Positions 1 through 8,769 of a stretch of DNA of 64,000 nt are shown one piece after another. Both the position numbers and the translations under genes were made by a program. Source of the DNA: Kiloniellaceae bacterium (lineage in GTDB: Bacteria > Pseudomonadota > Alphaproteobacteria > Kiloniellales > Kiloniellaceae); the NCBI GenBank assembly GCA_021776195.1, contig JAJFGK010000044.1, positions 62,001 through 126,000 of the forward strand, in the 5' to 3' direction. The notes below the pieces were generated by a model. The model was not told the origin of the DNA. It worked only from the letters and a program-made list of their open reading frames with translations, and searched no databases. Position 1 is the stretch's first letter. The number at the start of each line of letters is the position of its first letter.

Positions 1-327
1 GCGCGCAAACCCTAATCGAGGTTGGCTGCCCATCACTGCTGCGCGCGGGTTGTCGAGAAATAGAGCCTGGTTTTCGATGCTTACGCGAATTTTGCGATGG
101 ATGCCCGAACGAACGCCGCCTAACAACTCAAACTGTGGGTCCTATGACGCCGGACCAAATCCCTGGAACCGTTAAGATTATCTAACCGATAGGAACAGAT
201 CAAATGACTCCGGATTTCCTGTCGATCATCGTACCTCCTGTTGGGTCGCGACCTGCCGGGTCGCCGTGACGGGACCGTTTGACCGACGATCTCGGAGATT
301 CCCAGTCGAAACGAGGAAGTGCCGCCC
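1..327. other. Left-edge region without a confident gene
   Basis: No gene can be supported here. Two short frames on the plus strand are open from the window edge (stops at 173-175 and 183-185), and one minus-strand frame is open leftwards from about 105 to the edge. Any of these could be the end of a gene outside the window, but none shows a recognisable motif and the base composition is less GC-rich than the genes to the right. The part from about 180 to 313 is the leader of the GcvT-like gene. I looked for a glycine riboswitch there and saw none. Confidence 0.4.
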
Positions 328-1491
328 ATGAACTGGCAAGAACTTTCAGACCTCACCAACACAGCGCGGGTCAGCGCCAGGCGCTTCGAAGAGTCGCCCT
401 ATGTCGATCGCTACGAAAGCCCCGAGATGGTGCGAGGCGTCTACGCAGGTCGCTTTTTCCCGGTCTACAATGGCGAGGATCCGACCCAGAAATACTGGGT
501 CCTGCGACGCAAGGCGGCGATCTTCGACGTGCCGGAGAAACCGGTGGAAGTTTCCGGTCCCGACGCCGTGCGGTTCCTGGAGAAGGTCTTCGCGCGAACC
601 GTCTCCAACCTCGAGGAAGGGCGCGGGCTCTATACCATTGCCTGCACCCCTCGGGGCGGCGTCTTCATGGACGGTGTCCTGTTCAAGCTTGCGCCCGACC
701 GCTACTGGTACGTGCAGGCCGACGGCGCGCTGGAGACCTGGCTCATCGCGCACAGCGGCGGCTACGATATCACCCTTTCCGATCCCAGATCACGGGTGAT
801 CCAGATCCAGGGCCCGGCTTCTCTCGACGTCATGCGCGCGGCCTCTGCCGGTCGCATCGACGAGACCCTGCGGTACTTTCAGTCGGGATTCTTCGACCTT
901 GGCGGACAAGAGCTTTATGTCTCGCGAACCGGGTTTACCGGCGAGCTCGGATTTGAAATCTATTGTCAGGGCGCTGCGACGGACCACGGGGCCTTGTGGG
1001 ACCACTTGATGGCATCGGGCGAACCCTTCGGCATGGAGTTCTCCAGCACCAGTTCCATGACGACCCGCCGCATCGAAGCGGGCATTCTGGGCAACATGAC
1101 CGACATGGACATGTCCATGACACCCTTCGAGGCGGGTCTCGCCTCCTTTATCGACATGGACAAGGACGATTTTGTCGGCCGCGCGGCGCTCCTCGATGCG
1201 GACCGTCGTCCCTTGCTCTTCGGCTTGAAATGCGCCGACGCGACGCCGACCATGAGCAGCGCCGTTCTGGATGGTGACAAGCGCGTCGGCCGCATCACGG
1301 CGGGTGCCCAGTCTCCGACTCTCCGGTGCGGCATTGGCTATGTCAGGTTCAGCGCGCCTGGCGAGTGGAGCGGTCGCACCCTTCGTCTCCGGCTGCCGGA
1401 CGGGAAGTTCCACCCTTGCGAGATCGTGGATCTTCCCTTCTTCGATCCGAAGAAAGAGATCGCCAGGGGCATCGACAAGACGATTCCCTAA
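328..1491 (+). CDS. GcvT-fold aminomethyltransferase/demethylase-like protein, copy 1
   Basis: Folate-dependent aminomethyltransferase-fold protein of 387 residues. The GcvT N-terminal fold occupies roughly residues 40-270 (GPDAVRFLEKVF, then GGVFMDG, which aligns with the GcvT strand carrying the acidic folate-site residue), and the C-terminal barrel follows, with the typical MDKDDFVGRAAL and VGRITAG elements. It is not glycine-cleavage GcvT itself: no gcvH or gcvP is adjacent, and it has a close twin at 1977. Relatives in this fold include DmdA and dimethylglycine/sarcosine demethylating enzymes, so a methyl-transfer step on an amine or sulfonium compound is likely. ATG 328 is preferred because AGGAAG lies 8 bases upstream; a GTG at 319 is an in-frame alternative. 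First gene of a probable operon. Confidence 0.85.
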   Translation: MNWQELSDLTNTARVSARRFEESPYVDRYESPEMVRGVYAGRFFPVYNGEDPTQKYWVLRRKAAIFDVPEKPVEVSGPDAVRFLEKVFARTVSNLEEGRGLYTIACTPRGGVFMDGVLFKLAPDRYWYVQADGALETWLIAHSGGYDITLSDPRSRVIQIQGPASLDVMRAASAGRIDETLRYFQSGFFDLGGQELYVSRTGFTGELGFEIYCQGAATDHGALWDHLMASGEPFGMEFSSTSSMTTRRIEAGILGNMTDMDMSMTPFEAGLASFIDMDKDDFVGRAALLDADRRPLLFGLKCADATPTMSSAVLDGDKRVGRITAGAQSPTLRCGIGYVRFSAPGEWSGRTLRLRLPDGKFHPCEIVDLPFFDPKKEIARGIDKTIP

Positions 1492-1522
1492 GACAAAGAA
1501 GTACTCAAGAGGAGGACTCGTT

Positions 1523-1909
1523 ATGCTTGCTTACTTCATGGTTGGGACCAGCGATCTGACGCGCTCCACCCGGTTCTACGATGCCGCGCTCGCGCCCTTG
1601 GGACTGGCGAGAACCGAAAATGAAACCGAGTACGTCGGCTATGCCCCCAAGGACGCGCCCGAGAAGATCGAGTTCTACGTCACCAATCCCTATAACAAGG
1701 AGCCGGCGGCGTCCGGCAACGGGACGATGATAGCCCTCGCCGCTGCAACGCGGCGGTCGGTCGATGGGTTCCACGCGGCCGCGCTGGCCAACGGTGGCAC
1801 GGATGAAGGCAAGCCGGGTCCCAGGCCCGCCGAGGGAAGCGTCTACTACGCCTATGCCCGCGACCCGGACGGCAACAAGATCTGTGCCTGCTGCGATAAG
1901 CCGGATTAG
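1523..1909 (+). CDS. VOC/glyoxalase-fold protein
   Basis: Small cytosolic protein of 128 residues with the vicinal-oxygen-chelate layout: an opening strand YFMVGTSDLTRSTRFYDAAL, a central FYVTNPYN strand, and a closing YYAYARDPDGNKI element, where the penultimate region normally carries a metal ligand. The first half has no clear His ligand, so metal use is uncertain. Proteins of this kind are often called lactoylglutathione-lyase-like, but the substrate cannot be read from the sequence. The start at 1523 follows a strong GAGGAGGA site. It lies between two GcvT-fold genes, so it may handle a reactive product of their pathway. Confidence 0.85.
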   Translation: MLAYFMVGTSDLTRSTRFYDAALAPLGLARTENETEYVGYAPKDAPEKIEFYVTNPYNKEPAASGNGTMIALAAATRRSVDGFHAAALANGGTDEGKPGPRPAEGSVYYAYARDPDGNKICACCDKPD

Positions 1910-1976
1910 GAGGGGCAGGCGGGTGCCGGTCCGACAATCGCCACCATCTTGAGAATCTCGAGAGGACCAGGTTTCA

Positions 1977-3146
1977 ATGGCTGGATCGAACTCAATCCCT
2001 TCGCGCGATAAGAACATCGTTCGCATCAGTGGGCGGCGGTTCGAGGAATCGCCCTACCTCGCCTGCTACGAGCGGCCGGAGATGGTCCGGGGAGTCTATG
2101 CCGGGCGGTTCTTCCCGATGTTCTACGGCGACGATCCAGCCGAGAAATACTGGCTGTTGCGGCGCAAGGCAGCTCTCTACGACGTGCCCGAGCGGCCGGT
2201 CGAAATATCCGGTCCCGATGTCGTCGCCTTCCTGGAGAAGGTCTTCGCCCGCAAGGTCTCGACCTTGAAGGAAGGGCGCGGCCGTTACGCCATCGCTTGT
2301 ACGCCGCAGGGCGGCATTTTCATGGATGGCCTCCTGTTCAAACTGGCGGCGGACCGGTTCTGGTACGTCCAGCCGGACGGCGCCTTGGAGACCTGGCTCA
2401 TAGCCCATAGCGAGGGCTTCGACATCGAAGTTTCGGACCCAAAATCGCGCGTGCTGCAGATCCAGGGCCCGGCGTCGCTGGCGGTCATGCGCGATGCCTC
2501 CAGCGGCGCCATCGACGAGGCCATGGGGTACTTTCACGCGGGTTTTTTCGACCTCGGCGGTCAGGAACTCTATGTGTCGAGAACCGGTTGGACCGGCGAA
2601 CTGGGCTTCGAGGTCTACAGCCAGGGCGACAAGACCGACCACCATCGGCTTTGGGACCATCTCATGGCGGCCGGCAGACCGCACGGTCTCGCCTTTTCGG
2701 GCTCCGGTTCCATGGAAATTCGCCGGCTCGAAGCCGGCATCCTCGACAATATCACCGACATGGATAATTCGATGACACCGTTTCAGGCAGGTCTTGCGGC
2801 CTTTGTCGACATGGACAAGGGCGACTTCGTCGGGCGCGAGGCGCTGGTCGAGGCCGACCGGCGCACCCTGCTCTATGGCCTGAAATGCAAGGCCGCGAAG
2901 CCGATGATGAACAACGCGGTTCTCAGCGGCGACCGGCCGGTCGGGCGGGTCACGGCGGGTGCCTGGTCACCCTACCTGGACACCGCGATCGGCTATGTCC
3001 GTTTCGCGAGGCCCGGCGAATGGGCTGGACAGGGACTTTCGCTCCTGTCGTCGGATGGCACAAAACACGACTGCGAAATAGTGAGCCTGCCATTCTATGA
3101 TCCGGAAAAGCGAATCCCGAGAGGCTTCGACAAGGTGATCCCATGA
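1977..3146 (+). CDS. GcvT-fold aminomethyltransferase/demethylase-like protein, copy 2
   Basis: 389 residues, clearly paralogous over its whole length to the gene at 328 (shared RRFEESPY, RGVYAGRFFP, DGALETWLIAHS, DMDK.DFVGR). The two differ in the mid region and in the C-terminal barrel, so they are diverged twins rather than a fresh duplication. Same predicted chemistry: tetrahydrofolate-linked methyl or methylene transfer. The start is supported by AGAGGA at 1961-1966. The stop overlaps the start of the next gene in an ATGA, implying translational coupling to the GMC oxidoreductase. The twins could form a heteromer or act on successive methyl groups; this is inference. Confidence 0.85.
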   Translation: MAGSNSIPSRDKNIVRISGRRFEESPYLACYERPEMVRGVYAGRFFPMFYGDDPAEKYWLLRRKAALYDVPERPVEISGPDVVAFLEKVFARKVSTLKEGRGRYAIACTPQGGIFMDGLLFKLAADRFWYVQPDGALETWLIAHSEGFDIEVSDPKSRVLQIQGPASLAVMRDASSGAIDEAMGYFHAGFFDLGGQELYVSRTGWTGELGFEVYSQGDKTDHHRLWDHLMAAGRPHGLAFSGSGSMEIRRLEAGILDNITDMDNSMTPFQAGLAAFVDMDKGDFVGREALVEADRRTLLYGLKCKAAKPMMNNAVLSGDRPVGRVTAGAWSPYLDTAIGYVRFARPGEWAGQGLSLLSSDGTKHDCEIVSLPFYDPEKRIPRGFDKVIP

Positions 3147-4795
3147 AAACAGACGTCTACGACTATGTGATCTGCGGGGCGGGTTCGGCGGGCTGCGTTC
3201 TGGCGAACAAGCTCAGCGCCGAGCCCGGGGTACGGGTGCTGGTGTTGGAAGCCGGCCCCATGGATCGCAAGTTGATGATCCATATCCCCGCGGGCGTCTA
3301 TGCCGTCTACACCGATCCCACCATCAACTGGAATTACGAGACCGAGACCGAAGCGGAGCTCAATGACCGCAAGGTCTTCACCCCGCGCGGCAAGGTTGTC
3401 GGCGGTTCGTCGTCGATCAATTCCATGGTCTACATGCGCGGCCACCCCAAGGACTACGACAGGTGGGCCAGCGAATTCGGGCTCGACGGTTGGAGCTACG
3501 AGCACTGCCTGCCCTACTTCAAGGCGGGCGAGGCGAGCGACCGTGGCGCCGATGACTGGCGCGGCGCGGACGGCCCGCTCGGCGTCACCAAGGGGGCCTA
3601 CGAGAACCCGCTGTTCGACGCCTTTCTGGACGCCGGCGAGGAGGCCGGCCAGGGACGCTCCGAGGACCTCAACGGCTACCGGCCCGAAGGTGTCGCGCGA
3701 TTGGATGCCACCAAGAAGAACGGACGGCGCTGCAGCGCCGCGGTCGCCCACCTCCGGCCCGCGCTCAAGCGCCAGAACCTGACCCTCGAGACCGGCGCCC
3801 TGGCGCGGCGGATTCTCATCGAAGGCAATCGCGCCGCGGGTATCGAGTATCAGCGCAATGGCGAAGTTCGCACGGCCCGGGCGGAACGCGAGGTCATTCT
3901 GTCGGGCGGCGCGATCAACTCACCCCAGCTCCTGATGACTTCCGGCATCGGCCCGGCCGACCATCTGCGCGCCTTCGGCATCGAAGTGAAGCTCGACCTG
4001 CCGGGGGTCGGCCGTAACCTGCAGGACCACCCGACCGTGATCGTCCAGGTTGCCTGTACCAAGCCGGTGAGCATCGATTGGGTCGCCAAGCCGCACCGCA
4101 AGTTGATGGCCGGCGCGCAATGGCTCCTGACGCGCAAAGGCGTTGCGACATCCAACATCTGGGAAGCCGGCGGGCTGGTCCGTGGCAACCGCGACGTGAC
4201 CTATCCCAACCTGCAGTATCACTTCGGGCCGGTCGGCTTCACCCATGAGGGCGATGACATCAAGCTGCATCAGGCCTTCGCCCTTCACATCGACCAGCTG
4301 CGACCCACCAGCCGCGGGCGGATCGACCTCAAGTCCGCCGATCCCTTCGATAAGCCCGCGCTTCACTTCAACTATCTGCAAACCGAACACGACCGGCGCG
4401 AGTTGATCGAGGGCATCCGCCTGGCACGCGATCTGATCCGCCAGCCGGCCTTCGACGGCCTGCGCGGCGCGGAAATCCTGCCGGGCGAGGACGCGGCCAG
4501 CGACGCCGACATTCTCGCCTTTATCAGAAGCGCGACCGGAACCGACTATCACCCCTGCGCGACCTGCCGCATGGGCAGTGACGATAGGGCCGTCGTCGAC
4601 GGCGAACTGCGGGTTCATGGGATCGAAGGGCTGCGGGTCGTCGATGCGTCGGTCATGCCGCAGGTGATCAGTGCCAATCTCAATGCCCCGACACAGATGA
4701 TCGCGGCGCGCGCCGCCGACTTCATCCTGGGCAAGCCGCAGCTTGAGCCCTTCAAGGCAAGGTTCCATTTTTCGGATAGCCGGGGCCTCGATTGA
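3143..4795 (+). CDS. GMC-family FAD-dependent oxidoreductase (choline-dehydrogenase-like)
   Basis: 550-residue flavoprotein. The Rossmann FAD motif is at the N terminus (VICGAGSAGCVLANKLS), followed by the GMC signature (PRGKVVGGSSSINSMVYMRG, about residues 88-107) and the second signature SGGAINSPQLLMTSGIG. The active-site region at the C-terminal end contains YHPCATCRMG and SANLNAPTQM, with the usual His and Asn. It most resembles BetA-type alcohol dehydrogenases, which oxidise choline and other alcohols to aldehydes; the true substrate is unknown. There is no signal peptide. Translational coupling to the upstream GcvT-fold gene puts it in the same catabolic operon, consistent with degradation of a methylated amino-alcohol. 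Confidence 0.9.
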   Translation: MKTDVYDYVICGAGSAGCVLANKLSAEPGVRVLVLEAGPMDRKLMIHIPAGVYAVYTDPTINWNYETETEAELNDRKVFTPRGKVVGGSSSINSMVYMRGHPKDYDRWASEFGLDGWSYEHCLPYFKAGEASDRGADDWRGADGPLGVTKGAYENPLFDAFLDAGEEAGQGRSEDLNGYRPEGVARLDATKKNGRRCSAAVAHLRPALKRQNLTLETGALARRILIEGNRAAGIEYQRNGEVRTARAEREVILSGGAINSPQLLMTSGIGPADHLRAFGIEVKLDLPGVGRNLQDHPTVIVQVACTKPVSIDWVAKPHRKLMAGAQWLLTRKGVATSNIWEAGGLVRGNRDVTYPNLQYHFGPVGFTHEGDDIKLHQAFALHIDQLRPTSRGRIDLKSADPFDKPALHFNYLQTEHDRRELIEGIRLARDLIRQPAFDGLRGAEILPGEDAASDADILAFIRSATGTDYHPCATCRMGSDDRAVVDGELRVHGIEGLRVVDASVMPQVISANLNAPTQMIAARAADFILGKPQLEPFKARFHFSDSRGLD

Positions 4796-4988
4796 GGCGC
4801 GATTTCCCGCCGCTTGGGCCAGTCGCCAAAAGCCGCTAGCATTCGCGCCCAATTGTCTTGCCGGCGGGGACGGGGTCGATGCTGAACAAGGTGCGTGAAC
4901 AGAACAAACCGGGCCAAGCTGCTGGGGAACGATGGATTTTGACTAGACCCACAAACAGCCGTTTGTGCTCCTGTCGCCACCGGCTCCC

Positions 4989-5948
4989 ATGAGCAACTGG
5001 CTGCCATCCTTGAACGCGCTCCGCGCCTTCGAGGCTGTCGCGCGGCACCTCAACTACCGCAAGGCGGCCGAAGAGCTCAAGGTGTCGCCGGCGGCGGCCA
5101 ATCAGCTCGTTAGCAAGTTGGAAGATGCAATCGGCGCGCCGCTCCTCGAAAAGAAAGGCCGGGGTCTGGTCTTGACCCCGATCGGCGCGGCCGGCCGGGA
5201 AGGATTGACCCTGCCGTTCCGGCAGATTACCGGCACGGTCGAGCGAATGCGGATGATGAGCAACACGGAGCGTCTGATCGTGTCCACGTCCCCGTCATTC
5301 GCCGCTTCGTGGCTGGTGCCGCGGTTGGAGAGTTTCAAGGCGAAGAACCCGGGTATCGATGTGCTCATCGATTCGACGCCTCATCTGGTTCGAATCGAGC
5401 CGGGCGCGGCGGACGTCGCGATTCGCTTCGGCGCGAAGGACCATGGCGACCTTGTCGTTCATCGATTGTTCGACGAGGAACTCTGTGCATTCTGCAGCCC
5501 GTCGCTCGCCAAGGGACCGCCGAAGATCACGAAACTCGAGGATCTCGAGAAGGCGACCCTTCTGCGATGGGACCTGTCCCAGATGGCGTGGGCCTCGAAC
5601 ACGAGAAAGTGGAACTATTGGAAACACTGGCTCGCTCAACAGGGGGCGGATCATATCAAGCCGGGCGACGGCATTCGTTTTACCGATTACAATCAAGCGC
5701 TTCAGGCTGCGATTGCCGGGCAGGGATTCGTCATCGGCAGCACGCCAATCCTGCGCGATCTTGTCGGGGCGAAGCTGCTCGTAAACCCCTTTCCCAGCGG
5801 CGTTGCCACCGACATTGGCTATGACTTGGTGACGACCGAGGCCGCGCAGTCCAGGACCGAGGTGGCCGCCTTTATCGAGTGGACAATCCAAGAGGCCGGA
5901 TCCGGCGAGATTCAGGCGCCTGGCGTGGTGTCGGTCCTGTCTCGTTGA
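4989..5948 (+). CDS. LysR-family transcriptional regulator (GcvA-like)
   Basis: 319-residue LysR regulator: winged helix-turn-helix at residues 1-65 (LPSLNALRAFEAVARHLNYRKAAEELKVSPAAANQLVSKLE is the typical GcvA-type start), then a substrate-binding domain from about residue 93. ATG 4989 is chosen over the upstream in-frame ATG at 4965 because homologues begin a few residues before LPSLNALRAFE. It lies 193 bases downstream of the GMC gene on the same strand and is the obvious candidate regulator of the GcvT-fold/GMC operon. GcvA proteins are glycine-responsive regulators of gcvTHP in enterobacteria; that ligand is only an analogy here. Confidence 0.88.
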   Translation: MSNWLPSLNALRAFEAVARHLNYRKAAEELKVSPAAANQLVSKLEDAIGAPLLEKKGRGLVLTPIGAAGREGLTLPFRQITGTVERMRMMSNTERLIVSTSPSFAASWLVPRLESFKAKNPGIDVLIDSTPHLVRIEPGAADVAIRFGAKDHGDLVVHRLFDEELCAFCSPSLAKGPPKITKLEDLEKATLLRWDLSQMAWASNTRKWNYWKHWLAQQGADHIKPGDGIRFTDYNQALQAAIAGQGFVIGSTPILRDLVGAKLLVNPFPSGVATDIGYDLVTTEAAQSRTEVAAFIEWTIQEAGSGEIQAPGVVSVLSR

Positions 5949-6063
5949 ATGGCTCGGCCGTGATTGGGTCCGTAATCCAAAGCCGAGATTGATCCGTTTT
6001 TGGATTTCTGCGATCCCTTAGGGCGACAGGTTTGAGATCGTGGGCCAGGAGTGCAGAAAGCCT

Positions 6064-6088
6064 ATTGCAAATGCGAGGCGTTCGCAAT
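6064..6088. promoter_or_regulatory. Imperfect palindrome, candidate iron-responsive operator 1
   Basis: The outer parts ATTGCAAATGC and GCGTTCGCAAT form an imperfect inverted repeat around a short centre. It lies 68 bases before the iron-binding-protein start and 15 bases left of a better palindrome with the same half-site core (ATTGC / GCAAT). Two related sites in tandem suggest cooperative binding of a Fur-family repressor, but this is inferred from position and symmetry only. Confidence 0.45.
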
Positions 6089-6102
6089 AATGTCCCCTCC
6101 GC

Positions 6103-6123
6103 AATTGCGAAGCATTCGCAATT
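6103..6123. promoter_or_regulatory. Perfect 21-bp palindrome, candidate Fur-family operator 2
   Basis: Two 9-base arms, AATTGCGAA and TTCGCAATT, are perfectly complementary around the 3-base centre GCA. Size and AT-rich core resemble Fur-family boxes of alphaproteobacteria. It ends 33 bases before the start codon of the iron(III) binding protein, where a repressor would block transcription or promoter clearance. Iron or manganese response is an inference from the gene it precedes. Confidence 0.55.
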
Positions 6124-6156
6124 AGACGAGAATCCGCTCGAAAGGACTTGAGAACC

Positions 6157-7185
6157 ATGCGGCTGAATTTCCCCATTCTCGGCGTTAGTCTGGCGCTGGC
6201 CTTCGCAATTGCCGCCGGCTCCGTGGCACAGGCGGCCGAACTCAATCTCTACTCCTCGCGGCACTACAAGACCGACGAGGCGCTTTACGACGAGTTCACG
6301 GCAAAGACCGGAATCAAGATCAATCGTATCGAAGGCAAGGGCGATGCGCTGATTTCCCGGATCGCGGCAGAGGGCGTCAACAGCCCGGCCGATATCTTGA
6401 TCACCGTCGACGTGGCGCGCCTCTGGCGGGCCGATCAGGCCGGCCTCTTCCAGCCGGTGCGATCGACCATTCTAGAGGACAATATCCCCGCCCATCTGCG
6501 CCACCCCGAAGGCCACTGGTTCGGCGTGTCGACCCGCGGGCGCCTGATCTACTACAACAAGGCGGTCATGGATGGTTCCCAACTCACGGGCTATGAAGAC
6601 CTCGCGAGCCCGGCCCTGAAGGGACGGGTCTGCATCCGTTCGAGTTCGAATGTCTATAACCAGTCCCTGCTCAGCTCCATCATCGCCCGAAAGGGCGAGG
6701 CCGAGGCAGAGGCCTGGGCCAAGGGTCTGGTGGCGAACTTCGCGCGCGATCCCGCCGGCGGCGACACCGACCAGATCAAGGCCGTGGCAGCCGGCGAGTG
6801 TGACGTCGCCGTGGCCAATTCCTATTACTTCGTGCGGCTGCTGTCCTCGGACAAGGAAAGCGACCGGGCCATTGCAGAGCAGATCGGCTGGATCTTCCCC
6901 AACCAGGCGGACCGCGGGACCCACGTGAACATCTCCGGGGCCGGTGTGCTCAAGCACGCACCCAACCGCGAGGCCGCGGTCCAGTTTCTGGAGTACCTCG
7001 TCAGCCCCGACGCCCAGCGCTACCTTGCCGAAGGCAACAACGAGTATCCGGCCGTCAACGGCGTCGCGGCCGATTCCGCCCTGGCGGCACTTGGCACCTT
7101 CAAGGCAGACAACCTGTCTGTCGCCGAGATCGGACAACACCAACCGACGGCGCAAAAGATCGCCGACCGGGTGGGCTGGAAGTAG
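6157..7185 (+). CDS. Iron(III) ABC transporter substrate-binding protein (FutA/FbpA-like)
   Basis: Periplasmic binding protein of 342 residues. A signal peptide covers residues 1-28 (hydrophobic core VSLALAFAIAAG, cleavage after AQA). The mature start LNLYSSRHYKTDEALYDEF is characteristic of FutA/FbpA ferric-binding proteins, and paired tyrosines (NSYYF, near residue 227) match the usual ferric-ligand site. It would deliver Fe(III) to an inner-membrane ABC permease, but none is adjacent, so it is an orphan component. ATG 6157 is chosen over an upstream ATG at 6148 because AAAGGA (6141-6146) is well placed and the signal peptide starts cleanly there. The two upstream palindromes suggest iron control. 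Confidence 0.9.
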   Translation: MRLNFPILGVSLALAFAIAAGSVAQAAELNLYSSRHYKTDEALYDEFTAKTGIKINRIEGKGDALISRIAAEGVNSPADILITVDVARLWRADQAGLFQPVRSTILEDNIPAHLRHPEGHWFGVSTRGRLIYYNKAVMDGSQLTGYEDLASPALKGRVCIRSSSNVYNQSLLSSIIARKGEAEAEAWAKGLVANFARDPAGGDTDQIKAVAAGECDVAVANSYYFVRLLSSDKESDRAIAEQIGWIFPNQADRGTHVNISGAGVLKHAPNREAAVQFLEYLVSPDAQRYLAEGNNEYPAVNGVAADSALAALGTFKADNLSVAEIGQHQPTAQKIADRVGWK

Positions 7186-7230
7186 TCTTCGGGCTCACTC
7201 ACCGGCCCAGCGCAGCGGTCATGCCCTCAC

Positions 7231-7261
7231 GCGGCGCTCCTCTGGCGAGGGGCGCCGCTTT
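7231..7261 (+). terminator. Probable intrinsic terminator of the iron-binding-protein gene
   Basis: Arms at 7231-7242 and 7247-7258 pair over 12 bases, with one G-T wobble and a 4-base loop (TGGC). They are followed by only three T residues (7259-7261), so the U-tract is weak. It sits 46 bases after the stop codon at 7185 and before the next gene, as expected for a transcription terminator. Confidence 0.55.
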
Positions 7262-7397
7262 GGCGCGAGGAGGGATGTGCAGACTGCAAGGCTTTGTTCA
7301 TCATAAGAACCCTACAGTCATGCGCGGGCGGTTTTCGAATGGGGCCAGAGGTCCCCTTTCCAATGAGAGCGCCGCCGCAAACGCTCGAAGGAGTTTC

Positions 7398-8705
7398 ATG
7401 AGTTTGAAACCCAGGAACGAGTTCGGGCCCCGCGAACGCGAAAGGCTCATCGAAGCGGCCGCCGCTCTGCGGGAAGCGGAAAGGCCCGTTCGAGTGCTGC
7501 GCGGCGTCGCCTGGCCGGAACACGCATACGAATCCTTTATGAAGTCCAAGGGGCGGTCGCTTCCCGACGTCCAGTACGCGCCAACAGATCCCGCCCCCAC
7601 GCACGAGCGCACGGCGACGGCGCGGCGCCTGATCGACGGTTCGTCGCCGGTCCATCGTTGGCTGAGCAAGGTCGCCGATGTCGTCGATACAGGAGCGGAG
7701 ATGGTCGGCGCGGTTGGAACCAAGAACTTCCACAGATTGTCGACGGTGCTTTATGGTCGGCCCAAGGCAACTCTGGCCGACAATCTGACGCGTCCGCTCG
7801 ACCTCGCGCGCGCCCTCGACGATGTTCTCGCCGGTTTCAAACCGGAAGAACTGCATCTCGATGAAGCGCCAGTAAAGTACAATGCGGTAGAGATTGTTGA
7901 GCAAATCCAGCCCTTTATCACCGCGCATTTCGGTGACGCGGCGCCTCGGCTGGAAGTTGTCGACCATCTTTCCGCGAAGGCCATTGCGGGCGGCCAGTAC
8001 ATCCGCTTTCGGAGCGACGCCGAGTTTTCCGACCGCGACTGCCAGCAGCTTCTGCAGCACGAAGCCTACGTTCATATCGGCACGACGCTCAATGGTTATG
8101 AGCAAAAACATATGCCCTTGCTGGCGGCGGGCCATCCGGGAACGACACGCACTCAGGAAGGTCTCGCGGTCTTTGCGGAAATCATCAGCGGTGCGATGGA
8201 CGCGAGCCGGATGCGCCGACTTGCCGACCGTGTCATTGCCATACAGATGGCGATCGACGGCGCCGATTTTGTCGAGGTCTTCGAATTCTTTATGGAGCGA
8301 TCCGACAACACACTCCAATCCTTCGAAAACGCCCGCCGGGTGGTTCGCGGCGGCCTGGTTTCCGGCGGCGCGCCCTTCACAAAGGACATCGTTTACCTGG
8401 AAGGCCTGTTGCGGGTTCATAACTTTCTGCGTGTCGCGGTTCAGCTCGACAGGCTGGACTGTATCCGGCTGCTGTTCTGCGGCAAACTCGACATCGAGGA
8501 TCTCCCGGCGCTCTGCGTGATGGTCCAGGAAGGTCTCTGCCAGTTTCCCCGCTTCCTGCCGCCCTGGGCGAAGGACCTGCGGTTCCTGGTTTCCTACCTG
8601 GCCTATTCGGCCTTTCTCAACCAGGTGAACCTGGCGAAAATCCGCGAACACTATGTCGACGTTCTGAACCACGCGCCGAAAGTGGCGCCGTCGTCGAATG
8701 GATAG
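7398..8705 (+). CDS. Flavohemoglobin expression-modulating QEGLA-motif protein (DUF1704 metallopeptidase-like)
   Basis: 435 residues. Carries the family's zinc-site motif H221-E-x-x-x-H226 (HEAYVH) followed by TRTQEGLA (QEGLA at residues 253-257) and an acidic AEIISG segment. The family is known in bacteria by the QEGLA motif; its eukaryotic relatives are the MATCAP-type tubulin tyrosine carboxypeptidases, so a peptidase activity is plausible. No signal peptide is seen, so it should act in the cytoplasm. ATG 7398 with AAGGAG at 7388-7393 is clearly the start, although the frame is open upstream to 7221. It stands alone between a terminator and a convergent operon. Confidence 0.88.
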   Translation: MSLKPRNEFGPRERERLIEAAAALREAERPVRVLRGVAWPEHAYESFMKSKGRSLPDVQYAPTDPAPTHERTATARRLIDGSSPVHRWLSKVADVVDTGAEMVGAVGTKNFHRLSTVLYGRPKATLADNLTRPLDLARALDDVLAGFKPEELHLDEAPVKYNAVEIVEQIQPFITAHFGDAAPRLEVVDHLSAKAIAGGQYIRFRSDAEFSDRDCQQLLQHEAYVHIGTTLNGYEQKHMPLLAAGHPGTTRTQEGLAVFAEIISGAMDASRMRRLADRVIAIQMAIDGADFVEVFEFFMERSDNTLQSFENARRVVRGGLVSGGAPFTKDIVYLEGLLRVHNFLRVAVQLDRLDCIRLLFCGKLDIEDLPALCVMVQEGLCQFPRFLPPWAKDLRFLVSYLAYSAFLNQVNLAKIREHYVDVLNHAPKVAPSSNG

Positions 8706-8769
8706 AATCTAACTTAGGGTAGCCTTACGATGGCTTGCCGCGTCCGCCCGGCAAGAGGCCCGTCGGGTC

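Noticed and set aside
2..175. C-terminal end of a gene entering from the left
   Set aside because: The frame is open from the edge but has no motif, unusual codon use and a competing open frame on each strand; not enough to call.
180..327. Glycine riboswitch in front of the GcvT-fold gene
   Set aside because: The region lacks the conserved tandem aptamer elements I would expect; only short GC palindromes are seen.
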